The notes: a model not told the origin generated them from the sequence alone. DNA of 64,000 nucleotides from Luidia sarsii (GCA_949987565.1 OX465111.1:15200549-15264548); one strand, 5' to 3'. Positions 33,901-44,281 are shown, counted from the stretch's first letter. Made by a program: numbers and translations.

Positions 33901-35948
33901 GCAGGAGGGACGGGTTCATGTCCCGCCCGAGCTGCCTGAATTGTTTCATCAGGCATCGGGCAAAGCACTGAGCACTCGGTGCTTATTACGTCAAGCAGGG
34001 CAAACACGAAAGAATCGTATTCTCCTCAAAGCAAGCATTATGTTCTATCCATCAATGTTGTCTATCAAGGAGAAGAATGGATAGAGTGCAGTGGGAGACA
34101 GAATTGTGTTGGACAACGATGGTACCACAACAAGTGCATGAATTTAAGGGAAAGACGAACGGACAAGGAAGATGACTGGTGGTGCTCACAGACATGCAAG
34201 CTCGGGCAATACAGCATCTTTTGCACTTGTAAACGTGTCAAAGGGGGCAAAACCATGGTGGAATGCAGCAGAGGGTCCAAATGTGTAGCATCGCGGTGGT
34301 ATCATCTGGAGTGTGTCAGATTGTCCTCCTGCCCAGGTATGATGACGACCATATTTTGTCAAATTGTTAAGAGATCCTCATAACCGAACACAAATTTGAT
34401 AAAGAAAGCCAGGGGTGTGCTCCCTGGAGATATATGTACGACAGTTAATGGTAAAATTACTTCTGACCGGCGCCCCCACCCTGGCAGAGACTAGTGGACT
34501 ATTTTGGAAGGCCATCATTCAACAGTTGGATAGCTCTTAAATTAGACATGCCTTTCATTTTCAGTCAAGGACTGGTTCTGCTGCACAGAGTGTCACGATG
34601 CTGGCAGTCGCAAGGGCGACCGAGACGGTGTGCAGGCGTACAGCAAAGCCATGTTATGGCATGGACTTTTCGTCCTGGCCAACATTGACGCCGAGCGGGA
34701 AAATAACGGGCCGGAGATGATTCGGTTTTGGAAGCTGTGTATTCCGTCATTCTGGGAGAAGAATCATCCACAGTACTTGGAGGTAGCCCATCGACTAATT
34801 GCAGGTTAGTCATGTTTGTATCACGCATGCCTCACTTCGCATGTGAATGGCATCAAACCCAAAAGAAGCATCTGTACAGTTGTTCCATTGACTTGCTACA
34901 AGATTTTGAATTTGAATCTTTCCTGAATGAAACTGTCTGGGGATTTGTATTCTTCAGGAATGAACGGATGGTTTCCTAGTCGCCTGGCCCATGACGCTGT
35001 CTGGAATAGAACTGCCAACATAACTGGAGGACCTGGCAGAAACATAGCGTTGGACCTTATACGTGGATCTCAGTACAACGAGTTCAAAAGTCCATGTACG
35101 TCCTTTTTTATCTTAATACATGTAGGTGTGATTTTTTTAATAAAGTTCATAATGCACTTCGGATGAAAGGAATTGCACAAAGTAATAATTATCAGGTACA
35201 GTTTTTGGGGAAGTGGTTGGAACGAACAGAGGTAAATCTTTATTAAAAGACCTTCCCCGTGTATGCATACCGTGTATGCATGCATGCATGCATGAAAGAT
35301 ATATCTATAAATTGAAATTTAAAAGGGCCTGCTTGGCCCTACATTTCTAGCAGGACCTTTCAGAAAGGTCCTGCTAGGATCAAATTGTCAGGCCATTCTT
35401 ACAGTTTATATTTGCCTTTTGGTTATTTTAGTCAGCAAGTAGTTTGCAACAGTTTTGCATAGTACATGTACATTAATACAGTGTAGTTAACTAGATAATG
35501 AATAGTTAACTAGATAATGATAAATGAATAAAGAATACAAAGTGGATGAATACAGAAATAATGAATAAATCATGATGCATGTTTTTCATTTCCAGACGTA
35601 CTAAACAATTGCAGAGGGGGTCCCACCCTTAACCACTTGACCAGAGTTGGCTGTATTGCAGGCAACTTGGACCGGTCAATAAGGAAGATGTTTACCCAGC
35701 AGGAAATAACAAGAAACATCAACTCAGGGCCTACGGCTAAACCTCCCAATACAGATGACGTGGTGAAATGTTTGAAAGTGCTGCAAAATGATCATATTTT
35801 CAAGCACATCCGCGGCAGGTTCCATAAAGATTTTCCCTCCATGACACACAGAGTGAAGGTTGCCAACGTAGAGGGATTAAAAAAGAAATTAAGTTTGCTG
35901 AGTAGAAACCTGGATAATGAGAGGAAGGTTCTTACTGAAGTAGGGTGA
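27951..35948 (+). CDS. DUF6589-family protein with two PHD fingers (12 exons, complete frame)
   Basis: Exons: 27951-28280 (or to 28274), 29702-30007, 30113-30400, 30932-31051, 31443-31740, 32056-32417, 32665-32916, 33109-33499, 34070-34336, 34565-34804, 34958-35095, 35596-35948. Phases agree throughout, giving about 1114 residues. Residues 1-110 are Ser/Glu-rich, ending in a basic RKKKRPKSKHKH stretch (probable NLS). Residues ~113-348 hold VLSMVCKMRSTKFNLIPTMMG and similar DUF6589 N-terminal blocks; ~349-447 are an acidic, Ser-rich linker. The core has TISWDNVQKA (D460), PVCVNGDELS (D610), DPVDRMAGLEP (E638) and RGTLYNLRD. Two PHD fingers follow: C776/C778/C789/C795/H802/C805/C821/C825 and C834/C836/C848/C854/H861/C864/C878/C881. 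The C-terminus resumes DUF6589: PSRLAHDAVWNRTANITGG, then FKHIRGRFHKDFP. DUF6589 has no established function; a transposase-related origin is my inference. All frames are intact. Confidence 0.8.
28355..28445. repeat. Short imperfect hairpin in intron 1 of the DUF6589 gene
   Basis: CTTGGACCCGACAAGTCACCC (split: CTTGGACCC, AAGTCACCC) is mirrored by GGGTGACTGTAG and AGGGTCCAAG about 50 bases later. It abuts the large palindrome starting near 28433. Confidence 0.6.
28433..29440. mobile_element. Large palindromic element in intron 1, interrupted by a MITE
   Basis: The outer arms 28433-28685 and 29195-29435 pair through GTACAAACCGCCAAAA / TTTTGGCGGTTTGTAC, ATTAGAATCCTTGAT-type and CATTTGCTTTACTCACG blocks. 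The inner arms 28930-29026 and 29116-29205 pair through GCGCAGTGGGTCTGCA / TGCAGACCCACTGCGC and TGCGACAGCCAAAACAAGGC. The centre is about 29027-29115. A separate MITE (28686-28928) splits only the left arm, so it inserted later. Confidence 0.8.
28686..28928 (+). mobile_element. MITE containing (GGGGTAG)n, right copy
   Basis: The ends are inverted: ATATATGCAGACCGACGTATGAAGCTCAA-type at 28686 and TTGAGCTTCATACGTATGC at 28893-28912. The interior carries a (TAGGGG/TAGGGGG)n run at 28733-28795, then CAGTCTTACAGCGTTTCG and GGAAACAGTTAGCTCCGCC, shared with 22690-22890 in inverted orientation. Confidence 0.75.
33583..33690 (+). repeat. Dispersed hairpin-GAAACGTC repeat
   Basis: CTTTGAGAAAGGTCCTGCTAGGATCAAAAGTC with tail AGACCCACTAAATTTTGAG and TTTTAGTCAGTAAGCAGTTTGCAACA. 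It is in the DUF6589 gene intron between exons 8 and 9, beside the tRNA-like SINE. Confidence 0.8.
33845..33990 (+). mobile_element. tRNA-Leu(TAG)-like SINE
   Basis: Bases 33861-33934 fold like a tRNA. The acceptor stem CAGCTCG/CGAGCTG is perfect (7 bp). The D-arm reads GGTGGTCAAGTGGTTA, the anticodon loop ACTAGAA is flanked by CTGC/GCAG, and the T-arm is CGGG-TTCATGT-CCCG. The A and B boxes of an RNA polymerase III promoter are therefore present. A short tail, CATCGGGCAAAGCACTGAGC, recurs in diverged form near 46838-46855. A functional tRNA is unlikely because the variable arm is short for tRNA-Leu and the unit lies inside an intron. Confidence 0.55.
34425..34550 (+). mobile_element. tRNA-related SINE-like repeat, copy 2
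   Basis: It shares GGAGATATAT, ACAGTTAATGGT, GACCGGCGCCCCCACCCTGGC, GGACTATTTTGGAAGGCC and TTGGATAGCTC with 14085-14255 (reversed) and 36010-36145. It lies in the intron between exons 9 and 10 of the DUF6589 gene. Confidence 0.6.
35345..35455. repeat. Hairpin-GAAACGTC repeat, inverted head-to-head pair
   Basis: GGCCCTACATTTCTAGCAGGACCTTT on one side meets AGAAAGGTCCTGCTAGGATC on the other around 35365, forming a palindrome. The plus-orientation tail, TTTTAGTCAGCAAGTAGTTTGCAACA, follows. It is intronic in the DUF6589 gene. Confidence 0.7.
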
Positions 35949-36009
35949 CATTGATAAGTTCCAGCTCAGGGATCTACACAGCCACTTTGCGGCAGGACCT
36001 GAATGAAAA

Positions 36010-36145
36010 CAGGGATGTGATCCCCACAGATATACACCAGTTTCTTGTTGAATGCTTCTGAATGGCACCCCAACCTGGCAAAGACCAGTTGACTATTTTG
36101 GAAGGCTCCCATCCAAGGGCTGGCAGGGTAGCTGAGGTGGAAACG
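36010..36145 (+). mobile_element. tRNA-related SINE-like repeat, copy 3
   Basis: GGCACCCCAACCTGGCAAAGACCAG, TTGACTATTTTGGAAGG and AAGGGCTGGCAGGGTAGCTGAGG match copies at 14085 (reversed) and 34425. It is just downstream of the DUF6589 stop codon, probably in the 3' UTR. Confidence 0.55.
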
Positions 36146-37844
36146 GCACCGGTATTAAAATCCAGGTAGATAGGCAGAAAGTGACAGCAAAATGGAAAAT
36201 ACTTACCTGTTCACGTAGATGATACATTTTGGTCAGGCCTTCTTGTAAGTTCATCAAGGTACCATGACAGTGATGAAACCTCTTCCAAAACATTCATGCC
36301 ACGCTTACACTTCAATTTCAGGTTGATGTTTGGCCTGTTAGAATGGATGAAAATGAGGAGAGAAGGCAGTATTATCCATCTTGTAATTCCATAGTCATAC
36401 TTGGGTGTTATTGCTATTTTCTTTAAAGACTTTGAAATACATGTAAGAAGCTGCAGAAGGATGTATACCCATTCTAATCACAAAAGACCATACCTGTCAG
36501 GATACTATTACGGTAAATTAGTTTTACTTCCAGCCATTTGGAAAGGGCAAAACCTAACCATACGCATGTGGATATCCTCAGAAGTTTGCCAAGTGAAGCT
36601 GGTATGACCAAAGTAAAGCTTCAATGACCTCCAAGTCTGTACTTCCTGTAAAGCACATTGAGCACCATTTTTTTATTGGCCACTTGAGCACCATTTTTTT
36701 ATTGGGCACTATATGAGAAGGATGCTATTTTAAATCTTTATTGCAAACCATTCCGCAATTGTATGGACCTCATCAAAGTTGAGCTTGTTCCTATGATACA
36801 GTATTATAGTATATCTATCGGTCCTGATCTCGTCCATGCTTATTTCCAGTGCCTTTGGTGAATCAAAGAGTATTCTTATATCCCCTGTCTTGATACATGG
36901 GTCAAAAATAAAGAAGAGTGTGACACAGTATCGAACCACTGTCTTAGTGTCTTGTTCACTTTTCATAATTTTTTTTATTGATTACCGTAAAGTCTGTGTG
37001 TAAACTTAGTGAGATGCAGACGGGTTGCGGGTTTACAGTTTCGACGTTATGTGCAGTACAGCCTTGATTTTGTCTACCCCAGAATATGAGACAAAAATTA
37101 AGTTGTATTAAGTGGGCAAAACCATTTGAATTAATTAATGATAAATGAAAAAGAAAAGAAATACAGAGAAAAGCAATATCTTCTTTACCGCAATGAGCGC
37201 TCGAAGGGGGCTGGTCTTCTTAAGTGACGTTTGCAATATTTACTGATTTAATGTATATCAAGCAACACCGTGACAACTATAACAGAGGCTAATAATATCA
37301 GTAAATAATATGACAAAGATAGGGCCTATTCCGTATGAATACTTTCAGTTTAACCATGTTAGCAATAAGTTAAATAATATTCCGAAAAAGGGCAAATTTA
37401 CAAAAAGGATCATCGAATAAATAATTTTTAGAGAACAATCAGTCCTACCATTCACGTGTAGACCAGGTAAATACATGTAAGTTGGCATCTTAAGCCATAA
37501 CTGCCGTGACGTGTCTGAAAGAGATATCGAAAAGTACCCTTGAATACAGTGTATGTTAAAATGCCATGGTAGGCCTACCGCGTACGTATTTTATACGACT
37601 AGCACACAACGTCATTACGGTAAGCGATTACATAAACTGATACTGATACTGATTAGTGATAGATCAAATATCTACAAAATAACACTAATCGTCCCTTCGT
37701 CGTGAATTTTTTTTATCAACAACTGTATGAATCTATGTATTATAATAATTAGAATGATTTTCTTACCCAAAGAACACTTTAGGGGCCACCTTTACCGGCA
37801 CGTCTATAGGGATTAGAGGTGTGGGCTAATTCATGTAATTCAAA
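36146..37844. other. AT-rich region downstream of the DUF6589 gene
   Basis: No convincing exon. A short direct duplication of GAGCACCATTTTTTTATTGG lies at about 36660 and 36686. A possible plus-strand AATAAA is at 36907-36912, the first candidate polyadenylation signal I noticed for the DUF6589 gene. The rest is simple, AT-rich sequence. Confidence 0.4.
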
Positions 37845-37982
37845 ATGAGTGACGATCGACTACGCGCGCGCAGCCGGAGTACGCGCGCGGAAAGCGTTTT
37901 GCAGAACATAGGCCGCTTACGAAATGAAGGCCTAGCTAGGCTCGGGCACCAAGCTGAAAATCCAGGTTTCTCGAATTTGAAG
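37845..37982 (+). CDS. Possible first coding exon, unidentified
   Basis: An ATG in good context (CAAAATGAG) opens 46 codons of Arg/Glu-rich sequence (SDDRLRARSRSTRAESVLQ...), CpG-rich unlike its surroundings. A candidate donor is GAAG|GTTTGT. Without the splice the frame stays open to 38072. No following exon in matching phase was found, and the Harbinger fragment begins 300 bp later. It may be an orphan exon, part of a transposon, or chance. I do not recognise a domain. Confidence 0.25.
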
Positions 37983-38110
37983 GTTTGTTGGCTTGATAGT
38001 TACAGAGTATTCACCAGGAAACAGTGGGCCAAATGCTTGTTTTTAGATGCCTGTAATAATTATAACGAGTAAGATAAATATGACCCAAGCCATAAGCCCG
38101 AGCCTAAAGG

Positions 38111-38210
38111 CCACCGCACACTATACGATCCGACTACGATCCGACTGCGACCCGACTGTGCAGTCGGGTCGCAGTCGGATCGTAGCACCCCGCACACACT
38201 GCGACGTCAC
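38111..38210. repeat. Perfect 25-bp palindrome at the start of a Harbinger-like fragment
   Basis: Bases 38134-38158 and 38161-38185 are exact reverse complements (CTACGATCCGACTGCGACCC...) separated by TG. Upstream AGGCCACCGCACACTATACG and downstream CACACACTGCGACG look like transposon-terminal sequence. I did not find a matching right end downstream. Confidence 0.75.
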
Positions 38211-38287
38211 TCCGACTGCCTAACGACCGCTTATAAAGGGCGCATGCGCAGAAAAGTTTTGCAACGTGACGAATCCACTGACGAATC

Positions 38288-38612
38288 ATGGCGAAGAGAA
38301 AAGTTATAGCGGCAGCAATCACTTCGCTGATACTTTTACAAAGAAAACGGCGTCGTAATTCCAAAAAAAGAAAAACCCGGGTAAAGCCATATATTAAGTG
38401 CCGTCCAGAGAATGGAGCCTATGTCAGCTTGATAAAGGATTTTTTGACAGACAGTCCAGAAGACTTTCGAAGATTTCTGCGGCTTGACAAGGCGGCTTTC
38501 GACGAAATAGTCGCAAAAATTCACGCCGACATACGGAAGAAAGACACCACTTTCCGTCAGAGCATTGTCCCGGAGGAACGTCTGGCAATCACTTTAAGAT
38601 TCCTGGCCACTG
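38288..38612 (+). pseudogene. Harbinger (PIF/HARBI1-like) transposase, first-exon fragment
   Basis: 108 codons from ATG at 38288 to a donor at ACTG|GTAGGC. A Lys/Arg-rich N-terminus is followed by DSPEDFRRFLRLDKAAFDEIV and RQSIVPEERLAITLRFLATG. This is the conserved N-terminal block of HARBI1-type transposases, which in active elements leads into the DDE nuclease domain. That domain is absent from the following kilobases, so the copy is truncated or internally deleted and cannot encode an active nuclease. The exon itself is undamaged. Confidence 0.8.
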
Positions 38613-39089
38613 GTAGGCCTAATTTATTAATTGGAAGCAAATTTGTATTGAAAGGTTAATTCGGGTTGCTATAATGAGCCTTCATTTCGTAAACGGCCAT
38701 AGAATAATAGGCCGTGTCCGAAACGGGGGCTAGAGGTAGGTCTAGTTCTTCACGGAGACGCGAAGACAATAGCCCTAGCCGTAGCTCTGGATGCCCGATT
38801 CAGAAACGGCCATAGGCAGCTATCACGGTGCTCTATGATGGCAGCTATACAGGGACCTAATATTATTATAGGGCCTGCTTATGAAAAATCCACATCTGCT
38901 AAAACCTATCCTGTCAAACAATTTCTATTATTTTTGAATGATTTTCTCAGAGAATGGATGACCCATAGAGATTATAAATAAAACAAAAAGCTCGAGACGC
39001 TTTCAAAGGAGTGCTCGAGCATGTTTAGAACGTGCACGTGTGAGACGCCCACAATAATCATGCACGTAGGAACTGGACTGCGGATCGCA

Positions 39090-39322
39090 GAGAGCGTGAG
39101 CGCTTTATATAATACGCAGCGGCTGTTGTTACGGCAGTCGTCCGTATGGTTCCCTGACTTCACAGTATTTGTCAGGATGTTTAGCTCTTTGAACCAGACT
39201 ATCAGCTAATAGACTGGTTCAACCAGCCTGCAATGCTGACGAAATACAATCAAGTCAGGGAACCACACGGACGACTGCCGTAACAACAGCCACTGCGTAT
39301 ATAATAACGCTTGCGCGTAGTC
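39090..39322. mobile_element. Hairpin MITE with ~110-bp arms
   Basis: Left arm 39090-39204 and right arm 39208-39322 are near-perfect inverted copies. Shared blocks are GCGGCTGTTGTTACGGCAGT / ACTGCCGTAACAACAGCC, GGTTCCCTGACTT / AAGTCAGGGAACC and GAACCAGACTAT / ATAGACTGGTTC. The loop is only a few bases. There is no coding capacity. Confidence 0.85.
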
Positions 39323-39443
39323 TAGTCGCTTGTCGAACAGCGCCGCTGTGTTCGCACGCCGATCAAAATGAGTAACGTAAAAGAATGGGAGCGTCAGCTC
39401 TAGTCTTAATGCCGCGTTCCAATCGCGTCGTGATTATCGTGTT

Positions 39444-39522
39444 CACGAGTTCACTAGTCGTGACTAGTAACTCGTGGTCACCATCGTGAACTGGAGGCAG
39501 AAATCTTGCCTCCAGTTCACGA
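39444..39522. repeat. Two adjacent hairpins
   Basis: CACGAGTTCACTAGTC / GACTAGTAACTCGTG (39444-39476) is followed by a perfect 16-bp stem, TCGTGAACTGGAGGCA at 39484-39499 with its complement at 39507-39522 and a 7-base loop. Confidence 0.8.
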
Positions 39523-39879
39523 CTTGGCAACAAAATGGAGTCAGGAGGTCAAAGGGCACAAAGTTTTTACCAACATCGATGCATGTATGAGTTACAATAA
39601 GATTACGATACATACGGTGGCGGCTTCTGCTGCCAGGAACGAAAAGGTGAATTTTCCATAAATTTACTACGCTGTTCTATATGCACATGTCAGGATTAAT
39701 ACAGTAATTTCCTTTACATTAGCTGCGAGTCGTCGGCATACGAGTTGTCCTACTCGCGTACGTTTGTGAAAACCAGCCGCGTAGCAACTAGCATCTCTCT
39801 ATGGGATGACCGTTCCTTTTAAATAGCGCCACCAACGATCTCTAGTAACTCATAGCCTATAATACTCAGTCATAGTCAT

Positions 39880-40011
39880 AGCTCACTTTCCGTAATGATC
39901 GATCAAAGGCACTGCCCGCATACCTAGACTACAGTGCGCCAATAGAGCATCAGTGCATGGCCAGTGCGCGCGCTGAATAGCCGTGTTGTTATCATTACGG
40001 AGAGTGGAGCT
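39880..40011. mobile_element. Short MITE with ~20-bp terminal inverted repeats
   Basis: AGCTCACTTTCCGTAATGAT at the left pairs with ATCATTACGGAGAGTGGAGC at the right (one mismatch plus an extra base). The total length is 132 bp. There are no coding sequences. Confidence 0.65.
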
Positions 40012-40570
40012 GTCATTTCTTATTCATTACATCATCGTCGCCTCTTCTGACCGATTCCATGTGTACACAACGCATTGTTGTACTATGCGCTCTTACTAAT
40101 AGTACTAGCGTTATAGGCGATGTGGGTGACGTGACCGTACTCAAGTTCAATACCACCACGCAACGCTGCCATTGACGATTTTTTTTGTCAACAACCAAAA
40201 GGGCAAAAGGAAAGATCGTGAATGCAGCGCGTGGGCTAATGATAAAAAATTATCGAGTCTACGATCATATTAATTGAGGCCCGGGCCTGAGTATGAAGGG
40301 CGAGACTGGATACTCACTCACTTTCAAAAACACGTAGGTTGAAACAGGGGGAAGTTGGCTACGAGCAAAATTCCCCTTTGGTGGAAGCGCAATACATTCT
40401 GGCGTCGAGCTTGAGCTGAACGAACCGAAGGGCGAAGCGCACGTCTCTCCGCGGGAAGCTAGCTAGGTGAAGGGTGGATCTGCGTCTAGAGTCGAGATAT
40501 CATTCTGTCTGGATCCAATTCTGCCTGGATCTTGTCCTGTCTGTTGCATTGGTCCCCACCAAGACGGACG

Positions 40571-40655
40571 ATGGCCTGTCCGGATGATGAGATGCAGCGG
40601 TGCCTGGTTTGCAATGACGGGCCAGCCAGGGCCGAGGGATGGATCAAGGTGTTTG
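40571..40655 (+). CDS. Probable first coding exon with CxxC motif, unidentified gene
   Basis: ATG at 40571 follows a moderately GC-rich, 5'-UTR-like stretch and opens MACPDDEMQRCLVCNDGPAR..., ending WIKVF with a strong donor TTTG|GTAAGT. A CLVC pair suggests the start of a small zinc-binding fold, but the partner Cys/His residues are not in this exon. Phase 1 at the donor matches the exon at 55157-55281 (joined reading ...VF-EEGVIKFSRR...), which would imply a 14.5-kb intron. I do not recognise the family. Confidence 0.45.
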
Positions 40656-41080
40656 GTAAGTGCATTTTGATCGAGCTTGAACTTGAACTAGAGGAATTAG
40701 TTCCCGTCGAAATCTGAGCCCACTGATCGAGATGCTACCGTATTGTAGTACTACTACAGTCTACAGTGAGTACAGTACAGTACATGTACTGACTACTGTA
40801 CGGAAGGTTGCTGGTCAGGCGGCTGTAAATAACATCATGACATGTATGGGCCTACTCTTACTCAATCATCAGTTTTACAAATAACAATAATGTATATTGT
40901 AATGCCTTGGATCATTATGGTGCAGTGTAAGCTTACATTGACTATGACAGTTTGAGTAATGAACCATGATGAACTGTACTTATACAAATGGTGCATAGGA
41001 ATTGGCCCACTGCCTAGACTCTGGTGGTGTTGAATATGCTCACTATTGTATTTGTACGCTCAAATTAATGCCCACCAAGG

Positions 41081-41668
41081 GTGGTGGTGGTGGTGGTGGT
41101 AGTCGTGGTGACTAGATGAGTGACCATGATGAGAATCATGATGATGGAGATGACCATTGCGTTGATTGGTAACGGTAGTTGACTTTGATATGATCATGAT
41201 GGTACTTAGTTAGTATACTACTTTTTAATAGTAGTGATATTGCTTAGTGATAATAGTGACCAGAGAAGATGGAGATAATGATGATGGTGGTGACTAACAA
41301 TGGTAGCAAATGGTGACCAGTGGTGATGATGATGGCCAGTGGTGGTGATGATTATAGGGAAGATGGGGATGACCATTACTGGTGGTGAAGATGTACATGT
41401 ACAAGTTGTGGTAACTGTAATCCTCGGTTACCTCGATGGGAATGGGAATGGTGATGGTGATGGTGATGGTATGGTGATGGTGATGGTGGTGATGGTGACA
41501 ATGGTGACAATGATGGTGGTGATGGTGATGGTGATGGTGATGGTGATGGGGATGGGGATGGGGATGGTGATGGTGATGGTGATGGTGATGTGATGGTGAC
41601 AATGGTGACAATGGTGATGGTGATGGGGATGGGGATGGTGATGGTGATGGTGATGGTGATGGTGATGA
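41081..41668. repeat. GGT and (TGATGG)n microsatellites
   Basis: (GGT)n at 41081-41100 and a long TGATGG-type repeat from about 41433 to 41668, with ATGGTGACA interruptions. Open frames in several phases here are products of the repeat, not genes. Confidence 0.95.
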
Positions 41669-44010
41669 TTGAATTCATAGAATTTATAGAGCTTGGGTCC
41701 AACAAAACACCCATTTAATGTAAAACACATTATAACATATTAATTGCTCAAAGTCAGTTCCATACATGTACATGTACAAGTCCTCCTTTTAATTATCACT
41801 TACAATCACTTAAATCAAAAACCATTAATTAGCTGTTGACTTACATAGGCTACCGTATGCACAAGTACAGACATGCATTTCTCCTTGGAATCTACCATTC
41901 CTGATGCCATTAATCACTTTAGTATCTGCTTAGCTTGAAAGGCCCTTGTTGGGTTAAGTAGGGTACCCTCTTTAACCCCCCCCCCCCAAAAAAAGCCACA
42001 TACTTTGCAGTTTGTTCATAGATGCATGTATGCTAGAATTTGCTTAGCACACTTTAGACAAGTGTGCCTTTGACTTGCAATCGGATTCAATTATTAATAA
42101 GCAGGGCTTCGGTGCACTAAAGCAGGCTGTGGTGCTTTTAAAGAGAAGCTCCAAAGAAAAAGATCTCCCTGGGGCCTGAATTTTGGACAAGGGGCCAACT
42201 AGCTAACAATACATGTTCTGTATTTTACCAGATTACCAAGATAGTAGCCAAATTTTTTTTAACCCCAAGTTCACTTGAGATTTGGTATGGTTATGTGTCC
42301 ATTTAAGCACTGAGTAAGTACCCTGGGAAAGCGGTCCAGTAATTCGCCGCCTCCACCCTAAATCCCTTCTCAGCCGACCCCGCTGTACGTTCTGTAAAAT
42401 ACCTACTGCATCCAAGTGTAGATTCTGAACCTCAAGGCATACGATGCCTAATTCTTTCCCTGAAAATCGCTGGTGCTCAGGGGAAAGGCTTGCTTTGTGG
42501 GTGGGTGAAGTGCTGGTGGTGCTGGTAATTCCTCCAGATTCTGTTTAAGTTTGTACTTTGTAGTGTTGGGAGGGAGGGTTGATTTGAGAACCAGGTTGTG
42601 GCAGGAGGGTAGTGAGTGACTGAAACGATTAGCCTGGTTGTCCCGCAAAAGGGTTTTTGAACTCGGCAGGCCACCCTTGTCAAAAGAGAAACTTTCAGGG
42701 ACAGAATGCACATAGGAGAATAGGACCCATGCACACATTGCAGATCTACACAGAGTGGTGTATGACAAAATGATATGAAGTCCCTGAATTTGTTCACCCG
42801 TAGTAGTCTGGAAAAACAACAACAGTATAGGGAACTTGGTGATGAAAAAATGGGCTTTCTGACAGTTCTATATTGAATTTCACTGGGGGGAAAAAAACAA
42901 CACCAAAAAGCAAAATAAGGGGAACAATTTGCCTGCCGGGGGCTCAGGCTTGCCTTCACCTTTTTGTAAAAGCCCACCAACTCTTGAGTAAACAGTGACA
43001 ATGTTGTCTGGCTAAAATTGAATGGTAGAACTTCAGGCCGCTGTGTTTGGCCATGTGCCTGCTCTCAAAAGAGAAACATTATTCCTCGCCATCAGTCTGG
43101 ATTTTCATGATCACAAACAAAATGCAGGAGGCTGACTTGGTGGCTGTGGTTGGGAATTTGGGATAGAGGTGTGAGACATCCACCGTTAAAACAGTGAGAT
43201 ACAGTGTATACATGGCTGTACCCCGGGTGCTTTTATATAAATAAACTTTTTTCAACAAATATTGAGTCCCGCCATTTTGAGGAAGGTCCTCCTCAGACTT
43301 GAAGATCAAGCCCTCTTACTTTAAAACAAGAAAATTGCATTTCAGGTGGTTCTACTGGCTGTACAGTTTGCCTGGAAGTTTACCCAAAGGTCCAGACGTT
43401 TTTCCCAGACACCAACATTTTATCAATAAATGTTAAATTCTGCCTTTTTGAGGAAAGTCCAGCTAGGATTGACACCCCCAGTCATCAGGTGCTCTAACAT
43501 TTCAAAGTGTTCCTATTTATAGTTCAGGGGATTCTACATTCAGTTATATAACAGTTTGCAACATTTTGTAATTGCTTTAAATATTGGATGGGGCTAGATT
43601 AGATACTTAATGGAGAATGGACATTATTTATTTTCAGTTCTTACATACGTGCATGATTATTATAATATGAGCAAAATAAATAATTTTGTTACCCAGGATA
43701 TTATATGCTGATGTTTTGTGGGTAGTTGATGCAAAATTATCCCAGAAGCAAGTTTAGGCATCAGAGTGCATGTGTGCACTGTACTTTTATCCCAAGTTTA
43801 TATCCTGAGGGTATATAGAACACCCCACTTAACCTTGAGCCTCAGCAATCCAGCACACAGACTGACTTCAGTACGTCCGTAGAGCTGTTTATGTGTAAAA
43901 TTATGATGGCGCGCGTCAAACCATAGACCTGTATCTTAAAAATTCAGAGGGCCGGATGTTTCAAACCTAGCAGGCACTTTCACAAAGACATACCTGTAAG
44001 AAATTGTAAT

Positions 44011-44125
44011 GGACCTTTGAGAAAGATCCCGTTAGGATCGAATTTCAGGCCCTCCGAAGTTCTGAGATTTACTCCTTGGTTTTACTTCATGTAAGTCAGT
44101 AAGTTGTTTGCAACATACATGTAAA
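44011..44125 (+). repeat. Dispersed hairpin-GAAACGTC repeat (diverged)
   Basis: CTTTGAGAAAGATCCCGTTAGGATCGAATTTC followed by AGGCCCTCCGAAGTTCTGAG and the GTCAGTAAGTTGTTTGCAACA tail. Other diverged copies in this part lie at about 43265-43320, 43446-43500 and 47704-47815. Confidence 0.65.
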
Positions 44126-44249
44126 TTGCATTACTTTCTTCTAAATACTGTACATGTAGGCCTATGTATACATTTATGGTAAAAACATGGTTAAAAACAT
44201 GTACGCATACATGTAGATTGATATTTCCTCACTATCTGCTTAGCATACA

Positions 44250-44281
44250 GTAGGCCTACAGTACATGTACTGTAGGCCTAC
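44250..44281. repeat. Perfect 32-bp palindrome
   Basis: GTAGGCCTACAGTACA and its exact reverse complement meet without a spacer. Confidence 0.9.

Noticed and set aside
33979..34383. 134-codon frame containing both PHD fingers as a separate gene
   Set aside because: It is exon 9 of the DUF6589 gene read through its flanking introns; phases and the split zinc ligands on neighbouring exons show the join.
41294..41730. His/Pro/Ser-rich and Met/Val-rich reading frames
   Set aside because: They are translations of the TGATGG microsatellite.
42233..43001. Minus-strand frames of up to 174 codons
   Set aside because: No domain, no splice context and no composition shift; likely chance.
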